Under the pieces are notes generated by a model that saw only the letters and a program-made list of their open reading frames with translations, did not search any database and was not told the origin of the DNA. Shown in pieces: positions 8,659 to 16,834 of a stretch of DNA of 60,630 nt. This stretch comes from Komagataeibacter sp. FXV3. GTDB taxonomy: Bacteria > Pseudomonadota > Alphaproteobacteria > Acetobacterales > Acetobacteraceae. The stretch lies in NCBI RefSeq assembly GCF_015155755.1, contig NZ_VWPI01000006.1, positions 1 through 60,630 on the forward strand, in the 5' to 3' direction. Position numbers and translations under genes: made by a program. How positions within the stretch are numbered: position 1 is the first letter of the stretch; the number at the start of each line of letters is the position of its first letter.

Positions 8659-8724
8659 CCGTCTGTATCCTTCTCGATCGGACTCTACTTTAAAATGGGC
8701 ACATTTTTTTCGGGGGGCACGTCA

Positions 8725-8951
8725 CCCTCGTTCTGCTCGATCCACAAGCCGAGGACCTCCTTCGTGCCGTCGGCGCGTATGCCCAGGGCGATATGCACCG
8801 CCTTGTTGCGCACCATGCCTTCATCACGGATCTTCACCCGCAGGACATCGAAGAACACCACCGGATAAAACGCCTCCAGCGGCCGGTTCTGCCAGGCTGC
8901 CACTTCGTTCAGAACGGCGCCGGTAATAACGGGCTTCTTGCGTCGAGCCAT
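8725..8951 (-). pseudogene. IS256-family transposase scar with internal deletion
   Basis: It starts MARRKKPVITG, the N-terminus of an IS256 (MULE-domain) transposase, then jumps straight to VLNEVAAWQNRPLE, FYPVVFFDVLRVKIRDEGM and GTKEVLGLWIEQNEG, which sit about 150 residues into an intact family member. The region between is deleted in frame. The C-terminal half is lost because the IS3 end begins at 8724. Confidence 0.8.
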
Positions 8952-9027
8952 GATGCTTCTCCTTCCTCAGCATCACACCAAACACACGAAATTCAGGATG
9001 GGTTCTCAAAAAATAACAGCACCCTAA

Positions 9028-9924
9028 GAGGCCGTTTGAGAATGTGTTGATGCGGTGGCTTGGGCGTGATTCAAGCGGGGGATGTAGACCCGAGCGAGCC
9101 GTGGCCGGATGGCTGGATTTGAGAAGCGATTAAAGCGCTACCCGACCGATCTGACGGATGAGGAATGGCTGTTCATTCAGTTGTTTCTGCCGTCAGCGGC
9201 CAAGCGCGGTCGCAAGCTTGTAACGGACCTGCGCGATGTGCTTGATGCGCTTCGCTATCTGGCACGAACAGGCGGTGGATGGTGGATGCTGCCGAACGAC
9301 TTTCCACCCTGGCAGACAGTGTATTGGTGGTTCCGCCGCTTCATGCGCCGGCTCCTGTTTCGCACGATCCACGACGTCGCACTGATGCTCGACCGTGAAC
9401 GCGAAGGGCGCGAGCAGAGCCCGACGGCCGCCGTCGTTGATAGCCAGTCCATCAAGGCACCAGCCGCGGAAACGCGGGGCTTTGATGCTGGCAAGAAGGT
9501 CGTCGGTCGTAAACGACACATTGTCGTCGATACAGATGGCCGATTGCTCATGGTCAATCTGACCACCGCCGATATCTCTGATAGTGCTGGTGCTCAAGCA
9601 ATCGTCGTGGCCATTCGCAAGCGATGGCCCTGGCTCAAGCATCTGTTCACTAACGGTGCCTACGACCGCACCCGTCTTATGGATGCCGCGACCTATCAGG
9701 ATTTCGTCCTCGAGATCATTCGCCGCTCCAACAAGGAGTCGGGCTTCAAGGTGTTGCACCGGCGCTGGGTCGTCGAGCTCACTTTCGGTTGGATGATGCG
9801 CTGGAAGCGCCTCGTTCGGGATTACGAGCAGAGGATCGACGTCTCGAAAGCAATGATCCATGTCGCTCTCGGTAGCCTCATGCTCCGCAGAATTGTCCAC
9901 CCATGACCATTCTCAAACGGACTC
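9028..9924 (+). mobile_element. IS5-family element (IS1031-like), intact
   Basis: The terminal inverted repeats are GAGGCCGTTTGAGAATG (9028-9044) and, in complement at 9908-9924, GAGTCCGTTTGAGAATG, differing at one base. It is flanked by a TAA direct repeat (9025-9027 and 9925-9927), the 3-bp TNA duplication known for the IS1031 group. The 897-bp element holds one transposase gene. A clear duplication suggests this is one of the more recent insertions in the cluster. Confidence 0.88.
9109..9906 (+). CDS. IS5-family transposase
   Basis: A 265-residue DDE transposase that looks complete: TDEEWLFIQLFLPS at the start, GGGWWMLPNDFPPWQTVYWWFRR (~50-75, split here only for description), VVDSQSIK with the first Asp, GFDAGKKVVGRKRH, FTNGAYDR in place of the usual second-Asp ADGGY(A/D)G, and VVELTFGWMMRWKRLVRDYE with the Glu helix. 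The change at the second acidic position (TNGAYD, where an Asp usually follows the Thr/Ala) may weaken or abolish activity. It fills the element between the two inverted repeats. Confidence 0.9.
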   Translation: MAGFEKRLKRYPTDLTDEEWLFIQLFLPSAAKRGRKLVTDLRDVLDALRYLARTGGGWWMLPNDFPPWQTVYWWFRRFMRRLLFRTIHDVALMLDREREGREQSPTAAVVDSQSIKAPAAETRGFDAGKKVVGRKRHIVVDTDGRLLMVNLTTADISDSAGAQAIVVAIRKRWPWLKHLFTNGAYDRTRLMDAATYQDFVLEIIRRSNKESGFKVLHRRWVVELTFGWMMRWKRLVRDYEQRIDVSKAMIHVALGSLMLRRIVHP

Positions 9925-9957
9925 TAACATGGGCAAGATCGCTGGCATGCCGTTACC

Positions 9958-10034
9958 CGTATTGTGCTTGACAATGGCGCACAATACGCGATTATTGCAA
10001 ATATTTAGGATGATATAGAAAAATATTTGCAATA
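9958..10034. repeat. Two tandem perfect inverted repeats downstream of the HAD gene
   Basis: First: CGTATTGTGC (9958-9967) and GCACAATACG (9979-9988). Second: TATTGCAAATATTT (9993-10006) and AAATATTTGCAATA (10021-10034). Both pairs are perfect. They sit between the IS1031-like element and the end of the minus-strand HAD gene, where a terminator would be expected, but no T-run follows on that strand. The rest of 9925-10164 is AT-rich with no gene seen. Confidence 0.6.
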
Positions 10035-10164
10035 TGATGGGTAAAAAAATTCAAGTTTATCTTCCAAAATCCCGGAGGGTGTCTTGTATTTAAGTCGGGT
10101 CCACAAGAATATCCACATTAGTATTATGATATATTTTTTAATATTTAATGCAAATAATAATTTT

Positions 10165-10785
10165 TTAATTTGTTTTATTGATTTTATTTTTTACCATATA
10201 TCCTTCATCTGAGAATTTCAGCAATGGAATATCACCTGATGAATCTCCATATGCTGTAATGTACCCATAGCAGCATCCGGGTCTTGATATATATTCTTTT
10301 ATGCGACGCACTTTTTCTGTTCCGTAACAATTATTGCCTTTCAGTTGACCGGTCACCCGCTGCTTTTTGTTCATTTCCAATGAAGAACACAGCACATTAT
10401 GAAATCCCACCATGCGCGCCCACGGCACCAGATAGAGGTCAAGTGAAGCGCTGAGCAGGATGCAATCATCGCCCTGCGCCTGGTGCTGTCGCAGGCGGGC
10501 CATCATGTCCGGCCGCAGCATGGTGGGAATCCTGTTGTGTGCAAACGCACGTCCTGCTTCCTGCAGGCGGTCCAGGGGCAGGCCGCCAAGCGTATAACGC
10601 AGCAGGCGCTGCTTGGCGGTGTCATTGGGTATGCATTTCAGGGCATACCCAACCAGCCAAGGCAAGCTTTTCATCATGCCATAGCCCAGCCGCACGCTGC
10701 CCCGAACGGCGTGCAGGAAGGGAATGAGGGAGTCGTGTCGTGTCAGCGTACCGTCAAAATCAAACACGGCAAGCTTGCGGCTCAC
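10165..10785 (-). CDS. HAD-family (subfamily IB, PSP-like) phosphatase
   Basis: A 206-residue HAD phosphatase. Motif I is VFDFDGTLTRHDS near the N-terminus with both Asp residues; motif II is ILLSASLD (~95-102); the C-terminal GDSSGDIPLL supplies motif IV. The start is a GTG at 10785 whose bases overlap the upstream stop (GTGA); a longer frame exists but covers the upstream gene. It is the last gene of an overlapping operon with UbiA, YbhN, DprE1-like and DprE2-like proteins. By analogy with the arabinose-donor pathway it could dephosphorylate polyprenyl-phospho-ribose-5-phosphate. That substrate is inferred from context only. The last ~20 codons are AT-rich and lysine/asparagine-rich. Confidence 0.85.
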   Translation of the reverse strand: MSRKLAVFDFDGTLTRHDSLIPFLHAVRGSVRLGYGMMKSLPWLVGYALKCIPNDTAKQRLLRYTLGGLPLDRLQEAGRAFAHNRIPTMLRPDMMARLRQHQAQGDDCILLSASLDLYLVPWARMVGFHNVLCSSLEMNKKQRVTGQLKGNNCYGTEKVRRIKEYISRPGCCYGYITAYGDSSGDIPLLKFSDEGYMVKNKINKTN

Positions 10786-11528
10786 AGGGAGAGTCTTTTG
10801 AAGATGGCTTCGGGAATGAACCGGATAATCAGCATGATGATCCGCCAGAACCACGGCAGATAGACGACGTCCCTTTTATGATTGACGGCATGGATGATCC
10901 CCTGCCCGATATCATTCGGTGTCGCCCACAGGGCCCCCTTGGTGGGGATATGCGCCGTCATCGGGGTATCGACAAAGCCGGGCTTGATGGTCAGGACCGT
11001 AATGGATGCCTTGGCAAGGCGGTTACGCAGCCCTTGCAGGAAGATATCGACCATGCCCTTGGCCGCTCCATAAACGTAATTGCTCTGGCGGCCACGATCG
11101 CCCGCCACGGAGCCGATCACGGCAATCGTGCCTTCCCGGCGCGGCTCGAACAGGTTGGCCGCCAGTGTCGCCAGCGAAATGACGCTCAGCGCATTGGTGC
11201 GGATTTCACACATCGTCAGGTCAACCGAAGCCTCGCAGGCTTTCTGGTCCGGCAGGGAGCCATGCGCGACCAGCACGGTATCCGGCATACCAAGGACCTC
11301 GGCAGCCTTGGCGTAAAGGGGTTCATGCGTGGAAAAATCATTGAGGTCGGCGGTGGCAATCTCGACAACTTGCCCCTGCGTGCTTCGCGCCAGCAGGTCG
11401 GTGCGCATGATCTCCAGCTTGTCCGCGTTGCGCCCGACCAGAAAGAGATTATGGCCCGCCGCAATCCAGTCGCGCGTACATGCGCGGGCAATGGCCGACG
11501 TGGCGCCGAATATAATGATATTGCTCAT
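10782..11528 (-). CDS. SDR reductase, DprE2-like (polyprenylphosphoryl-2-keto-ribose reductase)
   Basis: A 248-residue short-chain dehydrogenase. The Rossmann motif is IIIFGATSAIARAC at the N-terminus; NAG-like and catalytic motifs follow, with Ser in VIGSVAGDRG and the YGAAK Tyr/Lys pair at ~155. A C-terminal hydrophobic patch (WFWRIIMLIIRF) suggests membrane association. Its place directly after a DprE1-like oxidase (6-bp gap) supports the DprE2 role: reducing the 2-keto intermediate to an arabinofuranosyl lipid. It overlaps the next gene by 4 bp. Confidence 0.85.
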   Translation of the reverse strand: MSNIIIFGATSAIARACTRDWIAAGHNLFLVGRNADKLEIMRTDLLARSTQGQVVEIATADLNDFSTHEPLYAKAAEVLGMPDTVLVAHGSLPDQKACEASVDLTMCEIRTNALSVISLATLAANLFEPRREGTIAVIGSVAGDRGRQSNYVYGAAKGMVDIFLQGLRNRLAKASITVLTIKPGFVDTPMTAHIPTKGALWATPNDIGQGIIHAVNHKRDVVYLPWFWRIIMLIIRFIPEAIFKRLSL

Positions 11529-11534
11529 TTAGGG

Positions 11535-12842
11535 TCATCCCTCAGGTTCATTTACACGACGCCAGAACCCCGAGGAAAATCGAGGATCGATAAAGGCCAG
11601 CATCTTTTCCCACTGCGGAAAACCCCGGCGGAACATGGCACCCGACATGCGAGCATCTTTGGCGGGATACAGGGCGCCACCAGACGAAGCAACAATGCTG
11701 TCCAGGCGGTTCAGCAACCGCAGCGTTTTTTCACCCAGATTGGGGAAGTCAAGCGCCAGTGTAGCGCCAGGGCGGGGAAAAGAGAGCATCCCGCTGGCAG
11801 GGCGGGAGCCAAAAGTCTTGAGCACTGCCAAGAATGACCCCATGCCCGAGCCCGCGATCTGGCGCATCATGTCGGCAATGCCGTCTGCCGAAACCTGCGG
11901 CGGCAGCACGCACTGATACTGGTAGAACCCCCTTGTGCCATAGATGCGGTTCCAGTTTTTGACCGCATCCAGTGGGTAGAAATAGGGTACGTAATGGGTC
12001 AGGTGGCGGCCACGTGGTAATTTCTGTCGGTAGTAAACTTCATTGAACACCCGAAGAGAGAGGCTGTTGATGCATGAGAACGGCAGATCCACCGGCACAT
12101 CGCGGTGGTGGTCCTTCCATGGCGGCAGTTCAGGCTGCGGCGGCGCATGCTGACCCGCAAACAGGATACCGCGCCCACTGTGGCGCGTGCAGTCTATCCA
12201 GGCCACCGTATAAGGCCATTCGCGCTCGGCGCACGCATTGAGGCGCCAGAATTCATCAAGCGTGGCGAACCGGTAGCCCTGCGTGATCATGAACGGGTTG
12301 GAGACCGGCAACAGGTCAAACGTTACCTGCGTGATCAGGCCGGTCAGGCCCAGCCCTCCGATGGTGGCGGCAAACCAGTCGGCATTGTGCTCCGCCGAGC
12401 AGGTCAGGCGCTGCCCATCCGAGCGTAGGAGTTCGAATGAGCGGACATGGTTGCCAAAACTGCCGGTGTCGTGGTGGTTCTTACCATGCACGTCATTGGC
12501 GACACAGCCGCCCAACGTCACGAAGCGCGTGCCCGGCGTGGCGGCCGGAAACCAGCCCTGCGGCACGACCAGTTCAAGCAGATCAGCTAGCAGCATCCCG
12601 CTTTCGCAGGTTACGCGGCCGCACGCGCGGTCAAAGGCAATCAGGTGGTCGAGCGCGCGGGTCCGCAACACGGTCGCACCCGGATTGAGGCAGACATCGC
12701 CATAACTGCGCCCGTTGCCAAAGGGAATGCAGGTCTCATCACCCGGCGGCAGGGGCAGGCGGTCATTGCGTGTCCTCACTTCAAGCACATGCCTGTGTCC
12801 GACTGTAGGTAGGCGGTTCCAGGATCTGATATCGTCTCTCAT
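11535..12842 (-). CDS. FAD-binding oxidase, DprE1-like (polyprenylphosphoryl-ribose 2'-oxidase)
   Basis: A 435-residue protein of the VAO/FAD_binding_4 class. Key pieces: FGNGRSYGDVCLNPG at ~45-60, ATPGTRFVTLGGCVANDVHG with HGKNHH after it (~110-130), GLGLTGLITQV, and a C-terminal D-arabinono-lactone-oxidase-like part with YQYQCVLPP. These match DprE1, which oxidises the 2'-OH of decaprenylphosphoryl-ribose. I start at the ATG at 12842, giving ATGA overlap with the upstream stop; the frame continues upstream to 13205 only as an unrelated reading across the YbhN gene. Second-last enzymatic step of the operon with the SDR that follows. Confidence 0.88.
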   Translation of the reverse strand: MRDDIRSWNRLPTVGHRHVLEVRTRNDRLPLPPGDETCIPFGNGRSYGDVCLNPGATVLRTRALDHLIAFDRACGRVTCESGMLLADLLELVVPQGWFPAATPGTRFVTLGGCVANDVHGKNHHDTGSFGNHVRSFELLRSDGQRLTCSAEHNADWFAATIGGLGLTGLITQVTFDLLPVSNPFMITQGYRFATLDEFWRLNACAEREWPYTVAWIDCTRHSGRGILFAGQHAPPQPELPPWKDHHRDVPVDLPFSCINSLSLRVFNEVYYRQKLPRGRHLTHYVPYFYPLDAVKNWNRIYGTRGFYQYQCVLPPQVSADGIADMMRQIAGSGMGSFLAVLKTFGSRPASGMLSFPRPGATLALDFPNLGEKTLRLLNRLDSIVASSGGALYPAKDARMSGAMFRRGFPQWEKMLAFIDPRFSSGFWRRVNEPEG

Positions 12843-13816
12843 GCGGCGGCCTGCTGCGTTGGTGGCATCAGTCGCCTGCGCCCCGCCAGCAGCACGACAA
12901 GGCCAAGAAACACGGCAAACCACAGCGTTGTCAAACGGATGATGATGGTTGCGGCGACAGAATCGACACTGGAGACGCCTGTCATGACCAGCAGCGTCGT
13001 CATTACCGCCTCGGTGCCGCCCAGTCCGCCGGGCATGAAACTTATGCCGCCGATCAGCATGCCCAGCGCATATATGGACATTGACGTCCACAACCCGACA
13101 TCCGCCTCCATGCGTTCGAGTACAAGGTGAAAGGCGAAGGCCTCGGCCGACCATGCAGCCAGCGAGAGGGGCAGCATCATCACGATGACATTGACCGTGT
13201 AGCACTGCCGGGCTTCGATCAGGATATCAAGCAGGTGCCGCAGCGCCCTGACAGCTTTGAACCGACTGGCGGAAACCCATGTCGCGATGGTTTCCAGTAT
13301 GCGCCCGTACAACACGACAAATCCGAAAATGAAGATCAGGACAAGGCAGAGAGCGGCGATGGGACGAGCGGGCGGATAGAGAGACAGGCCCGGCAGCCCG
13401 ATCACTACGATGGCGATCATGTCGGACAGGCGCTCGCTCAGCAATGCAGCAATGCTACGTGAAAACGGCATGCCTCGACTTTCAAGAAAGATGCCGCGTA
13501 GCAGTTCACCCGCCTTGCCGGGCGTGGTGGTGAGGGCAAAGCCGGAAAAATAGATCAGGGCACTATCAACCACACCCACCCTGTGGCCCAGCCTCGACAG
13601 GTATATCTGCCAGCGCACGAAGCGTAGCCCGTAATTGACCAGCGAAAGGACAAGGGCCAGAAAAATACCCCCGGTACCGACCGTGCCGAGGGCATGAAGG
13701 ACCTCACCCCAGCCCGCCCAAAGGGAAAACCCCAGATACCCTAGCGCTGCCAGTACACCGGATAGGACAATACCGCGACTGAGCGCTTGCTGGGAGGGAA
13801 TTTTCAGACCGGCCAT
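12839..13816 (-). CDS. YbhN/AglD-like membrane protein (lysylphosphatidylglycerol synthase TM-region family)
   Basis: A 325-residue integral membrane protein with roughly eight hydrophobic segments (for example IVLSGVLAALGYLGFSLWAG, IFLALVLSLVNYGLRF, LVVLLAG at the end). The TPGKAGELLRG motif (~100-110) and MPGGLGGTEA (~265) are hallmarks of the UPF0104/YbhN family, some of whose members are thought to move lipid-linked sugars across the membrane. It overlaps UbiA upstream by 13 bp and DprE1-like downstream by 4 bp, so it is likely part of the same pathway, perhaps as a flippase. The transport role is an inference. Confidence 0.85.
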   Translation of the reverse strand: MAGLKIPSQQALSRGIVLSGVLAALGYLGFSLWAGWGEVLHALGTVGTGGIFLALVLSLVNYGLRFVRWQIYLSRLGHRVGVVDSALIYFSGFALTTTPGKAGELLRGIFLESRGMPFSRSIAALLSERLSDMIAIVVIGLPGLSLYPPARPIAALCLVLIFIFGFVVLYGRILETIATWVSASRFKAVRALRHLLDILIEARQCYTVNVIVMMLPLSLAAWSAEAFAFHLVLERMEADVGLWTSMSIYALGMLIGGISFMPGGLGGTEAVMTTLLVMTGVSSVDSVAATIIIRLTTLWFAVFLGLVVLLAGRRRLMPPTQQAAA

Positions 13817-14691
13817 ACAATGACCCCTATCGTGACCATGAGCCAGAGCAGCCCGGTTATCAGCAGGTGCGGATCGCGCAGCAGGTCGTGCGCGGTGTCA
13901 TTGCCGCCAGCCCCCCGATGCAGGAGGAAAAGATAGCGAAAAATGCCGTAAACCACCAAGGGAACCGTATAGATCAGGTTTGCGGTGTGGTGTCGCGCCA
14001 CAGTTTCAGGCGAGACGGTATACAGGCTATAGCAGATGATGGTGCAGGCTGCGCTGATGGCGGTGAACTGCTCGATCATTTCAGGAGAATAGTCATCCAG
14101 CACGCGGCGAATAGAAGCGGGATTGACATCGTTGCTGTTTTCCAGCGCCAGCAGCTCGGCGCACCGCTTCGCAAACCCCAGGAAAAGGGTCAACATGAGG
14201 CCACACAGCAGGATCCATGACGTGGCATGAATGCCCAGCCCTACCGTGCCGATTAGGATACGCAGCATGAAGCCTGAAGAAATCAGGAACACATCAATGA
14301 CGGGGATATGCTTCCAGCGAAGAGAGTATCCAATATTGATGACCATGTAGAGTACAAGAAACGTCAGCGCCCAGAGACCTATGATCATCCCCATCCCCAA
14401 TGCAATGACAACAAGGGAGATTGCCAGAATAATGGCAACCCTGACTGATACTTTCCCACTGGCAATCGGACGATTACATTTGACTGGATGCTGCCTGTCT
14501 GCATTGACATCAATTATGTCATTAAAGACATATATTGCACTTGCCATCATTGAGAAGGCTATAAATGAAAGTAAATCTTTTAGAAGAAGATCGTATTCAC
14601 GAATGTTATAGAACACAGGACCAGCAAAAACAAAAAGGTTCTTTATATATTGATGTGGTCGGCAAAGACGAACAAGGGATATGGTGTTCAT
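13804..14691 (-). CDS. UbiA-family prenyltransferase, decaprenyl-phosphate phosphoribosyltransferase-like
   Basis: A 295-residue polytopic UbiA protein. It begins LVRLCRPHQYIKNLFVFAGP, which is typical of the phosphoribosyltransferase branch rather than quinone UbiA, and has the Asp-rich loop NDIIDVNADRQHPVKCNRPI (~57-77) and a second Asp motif around ENSNDVNP. The family member in mycobacteria (UbiA, Rv3806c) joins PRPP to decaprenyl phosphate. As first gene of this operon it would make the ribosyl lipid acted on by the DprE1/DprE2-like pair. The start is MNTISLVRLC at 14691. Confidence 0.85.
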   Translation of the reverse strand: MNTISLVRLCRPHQYIKNLFVFAGPVFYNIREYDLLLKDLLSFIAFSMMASAIYVFNDIIDVNADRQHPVKCNRPIASGKVSVRVAIILAISLVVIALGMGMIIGLWALTFLVLYMVINIGYSLRWKHIPVIDVFLISSGFMLRILIGTVGLGIHATSWILLCGLMLTLFLGFAKRCAELLALENSNDVNPASIRRVLDDYSPEMIEQFTAISAACTIICYSLYTVSPETVARHHTANLIYTVPLVVYGIFRYLFLLHRGAGGNDTAHDLLRDPHLLITGLLWLMVTIGVIVWPV

Positions 14692-15158
14692 TATCTATAT
14701 CTAGCGAAAATTTTCACTTTAATCTATCAAATATAAATATGTTAGTCAAGGTATCTAAAATAAAATAGTAATGGCAGCGGAATTGGTGGCCTGCTCGCCC
14801 CAACCCTCCGTAGAGAACTGGAATTACTTTAGAATCATATCATAAATGAGGTCTCACTCCAGACAGAATGCATCATGACCATTACAAGATGCGACACCGT
14901 CTATTGTGTTGTTTGAGGAGGAACTTCATGTTATGAACAAATTGTTCTTTTGTCATAATGAAGTAAATATAGTATTTTTGATATGAATCATTTACATTCT
15001 GGGGCACGAAAATATAAATGTAATTAATGTTTTTGTCATTTTCTATTTTTCTCTCATCATAACAGAAAAAATGTTCCCTGAGTGTCTGACCGAAAAGTAA
15101 GTTGAGTGATTTCACCGGGTTATGATTCCTGGGTTTGTGAAAACCTGATGAGATCAAG
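14692..15158. other. AT-rich gap without a convincing gene
   Basis: 467 bases of low GC between the UbiA gene and an IS5 remnant. It should hold the promoter of the minus-strand operon. Short open frames on both strands here have no recognisable product. Around 15070-15158 the sequence probably becomes the left end of the IS5 remnant, but I could not fix its boundary. Confidence 0.5.
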
Positions 15159-15956
15159 ATGGCCTGGACTGAAATCACCCGCGCGCAGTATCGCCGGGAC
15201 GACCTGGAGTATGCAAGCGACCTTCATGATGCGGAGTGGGCGCTGATTGCGCCTTTGATGCCCGAGAGGAAACGACTGGGGAGACCATGACGTACGGATT
15301 TGCGCCGGGTCATGGAGGCGATCCTTTATATCGTCACTACGGGTTGCCAGTGGCGACAATTGCCTCGTAACTTTCCCGCGTTCACGACCGTGCAGGGCTA
15401 TTTCTACCGTTGGATCCGCGAGGGACGATGGGAAGCGATGAACCATATTCTCGTGATCCTGTCGCGTGAGCAGGACGGGCAAGACGCCACGCCTTCGGCA
15501 GGCATTATTGACAGCCAGTCGGTTAAAACCGCTGAAAACGGCGGTCCACGCGGTTATGACGCGGGCAAGAAGATCAAGGGCCGCAGGCGGCATATCACGA
15601 CCGACACGCTGGGTCATGTCGTGGCAGCTGTCGTGCATCCCGCCGACATTCAGGATCGTGACGGCGCGCCGCTGGTAGCGATCTGATTGGTGATGGCGGG
15701 TATGCTGGCGAGAAGTTGCGTGGTGCGCTGGCTGAACTCGGCCGATGGACGATCGAAATCGTCAAGCGTAGCGATCGGGCCGAAGGCTTCGTCGTCCTGC
15801 CCAAACGCTGGATCGTGGAGCGCAGCTTTGCATGCGCTCGGACACTGCCGGCGCCTCACGAAGGATGTCGAGGCAACAATCTCGTCATCCTGCGCGTGGT
15901 TGATGATCGCCCATATCCGCAGAGTTCTGCGGAAAATCAATCAAACCGCTTTCTGA
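15159..15956 (+). pseudogene. IS5-family transposase, decayed
   Basis: Reading starts MAWTEITRAQYRR and follows an IS1031-type transposase: DAEWALIAPLMPERKRLGRP, then a TGA where CGA (Arg) would be expected, then MEAILYIVTTGCQWRQLP, IDSQSVKTAENGGPRGYDAGKK and HPADIQDRDGAPL. At ~15685 several residues are missing and the frame shifts (IGDGGYAGEKLRGAL follows), and it shifts again near 15830 (RWIVERSFA, then LGHCRRLTKDVEATI) to the end at 15956. One nonsense change and two frameshifts, so it is dead. Confidence 0.85.
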
Positions 15957-16011
15957 TTCAGGCTCTGAGACCAATCGACTATAAAGAGCATGTTCACTAT
16001 AATGTATAGGG

Positions 16012-16456
16012 CTAATGCACCATACTAGCACTACTTTGGCAGAATGTGTTGCGGGGTCTGGAGTAGAAGGTCTCCACAGTGCGGGCATTGCCCGATGGGT
16101 GGTCGCAGGATGCGATCAAGAATGGCCTGTCGTATTGCTGGCAGACTGGGCTGTGGTGGTGGGCCGGTGACTCTTTTTTTCGTCCGACCACCGTGAGGCG
16201 CCGGGACTGGAGAAAGGTGTAGGCCATCACGGACATCAGGGCGTGTCCGTGCAGGCCTATCCATGATCGTCCCTCAAAGTGATCGAGGCCCAGTTCCTCC
16301 TTGAGTTGCTGATGCGCCTGTTCGCAGACCCATCGGGCCTTGATCGCAGCGGCCAGTAGCCTGAGGGAGGTGTCGGCAGACAGGTTGGACAGATAGTATT
16401 TCCGTTCTCCGGTGGAACGGTGCTCGTCAATCAGCCAGGCTTCCTCCCCGGGCATA
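16012..16456 (-). pseudogene. IS701-family transposase, C-terminal remnant
   Basis: Minus-strand reading PGEEAWLIDEHRSTGERKYY, then RWVCEQAHQQLKEELGLDHF and GRSWIGLHGHALMSVMAY, the C-terminal third of an IS701-type transposase with its Glu helix, ending at the stop at 16012. The upstream part is absent: homology stops exactly at the end of the IS3 element (16457) and does not resume beyond 17760. Confidence 0.8.
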
Positions 16457-16510
16457 TGAATTGCCCCGGGTTTTGTGGAGACAGCAAGACCCGTGAGGTA
16501 AGAAGAATTC

Positions 16511-16834
16511 ATGAGTAACAAATCGAAGCGTTTTCCGCCTGAGTTTCGTGAACGTGCAGCCCGCATGGTTCTGGAGGAAGAGAAGAACCATCCTGCGCGG
16601 TGGTCTGCGGTGATGATGATCGCTCCAAAGCTGGATATTCACCCTGACACGCTGTCAAAATGGACCCGTCTGCATGAGCGGGCCAATGCGCCTGCGGTGA
16701 GTGAGTTGCCTGATCGGGAGAAGATCAGGCAACTGGAGCGGGAGAACCGCGAATTGCGTCAGGCCAATGAAATCCTGCGTAAGGCGTCGGCATATTTTGC
16801 CCAGGCGGAACTCGACCGCCGGTTCAGGCCATGA
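16511..16834 (+). CDS. IS3 orfA
   Basis: A 107-residue orfA: MSNKSKRFPPEFRERAARMV, a helix-turn-helix around DIHPDTLSKW (~45-55) and a coiled-coil tail REKIRQLERENRELRQANEI. It ends 4 bp into orfB (ATGA), compatible with coupling or frameshift production of the fused transposase. It appears intact. Confidence 0.92.
   Translation: MSNKSKRFPPEFRERAARMVLEEEKNHPARWSAVMMIAPKLDIHPDTLSKWTRLHERANAPAVSELPDREKIRQLERENRELRQANEILRKASAYFAQAELDRRFRP

Larger units (their letters stand above)
5845..8724 (-). mobile_element. IS3-family element (IS51-like), split by an IS110 insertion
   Basis: The ends are the inverted repeats TGACGTGCCCCCC at 5845-5857 and its complement at 8712-8724. On the minus strand the element carries orfA (8658-8392) and orfB (8408 to 5871), with a 1.64-kb IS110 element inserted in orfB. 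No target duplication is visible: the bases outside the ends differ (GAC on the left, CCC on the right), and the left flank is an IS110 remnant while the right flank is an IS256 remnant. Confidence 0.7.

Noticed and set aside
9193-9900. 235-residue minus-strand frame in the IS1031-like element
   Set aside because: It is an antisense shadow of the transposase.
12843-13205. N-terminal extension of the DprE1-like frame
   Set aside because: It reads antisense-like low-complexity sequence out of frame with the real YbhN gene; the ATG at 12842 overlapping the YbhN stop fits the operon.
14565-14768. 67-residue plus-strand frame overlapping the UbiA start
   Set aside because: AT-rich, no ribosome-binding site, no family likeness, and it runs antisense to the UbiA gene start.
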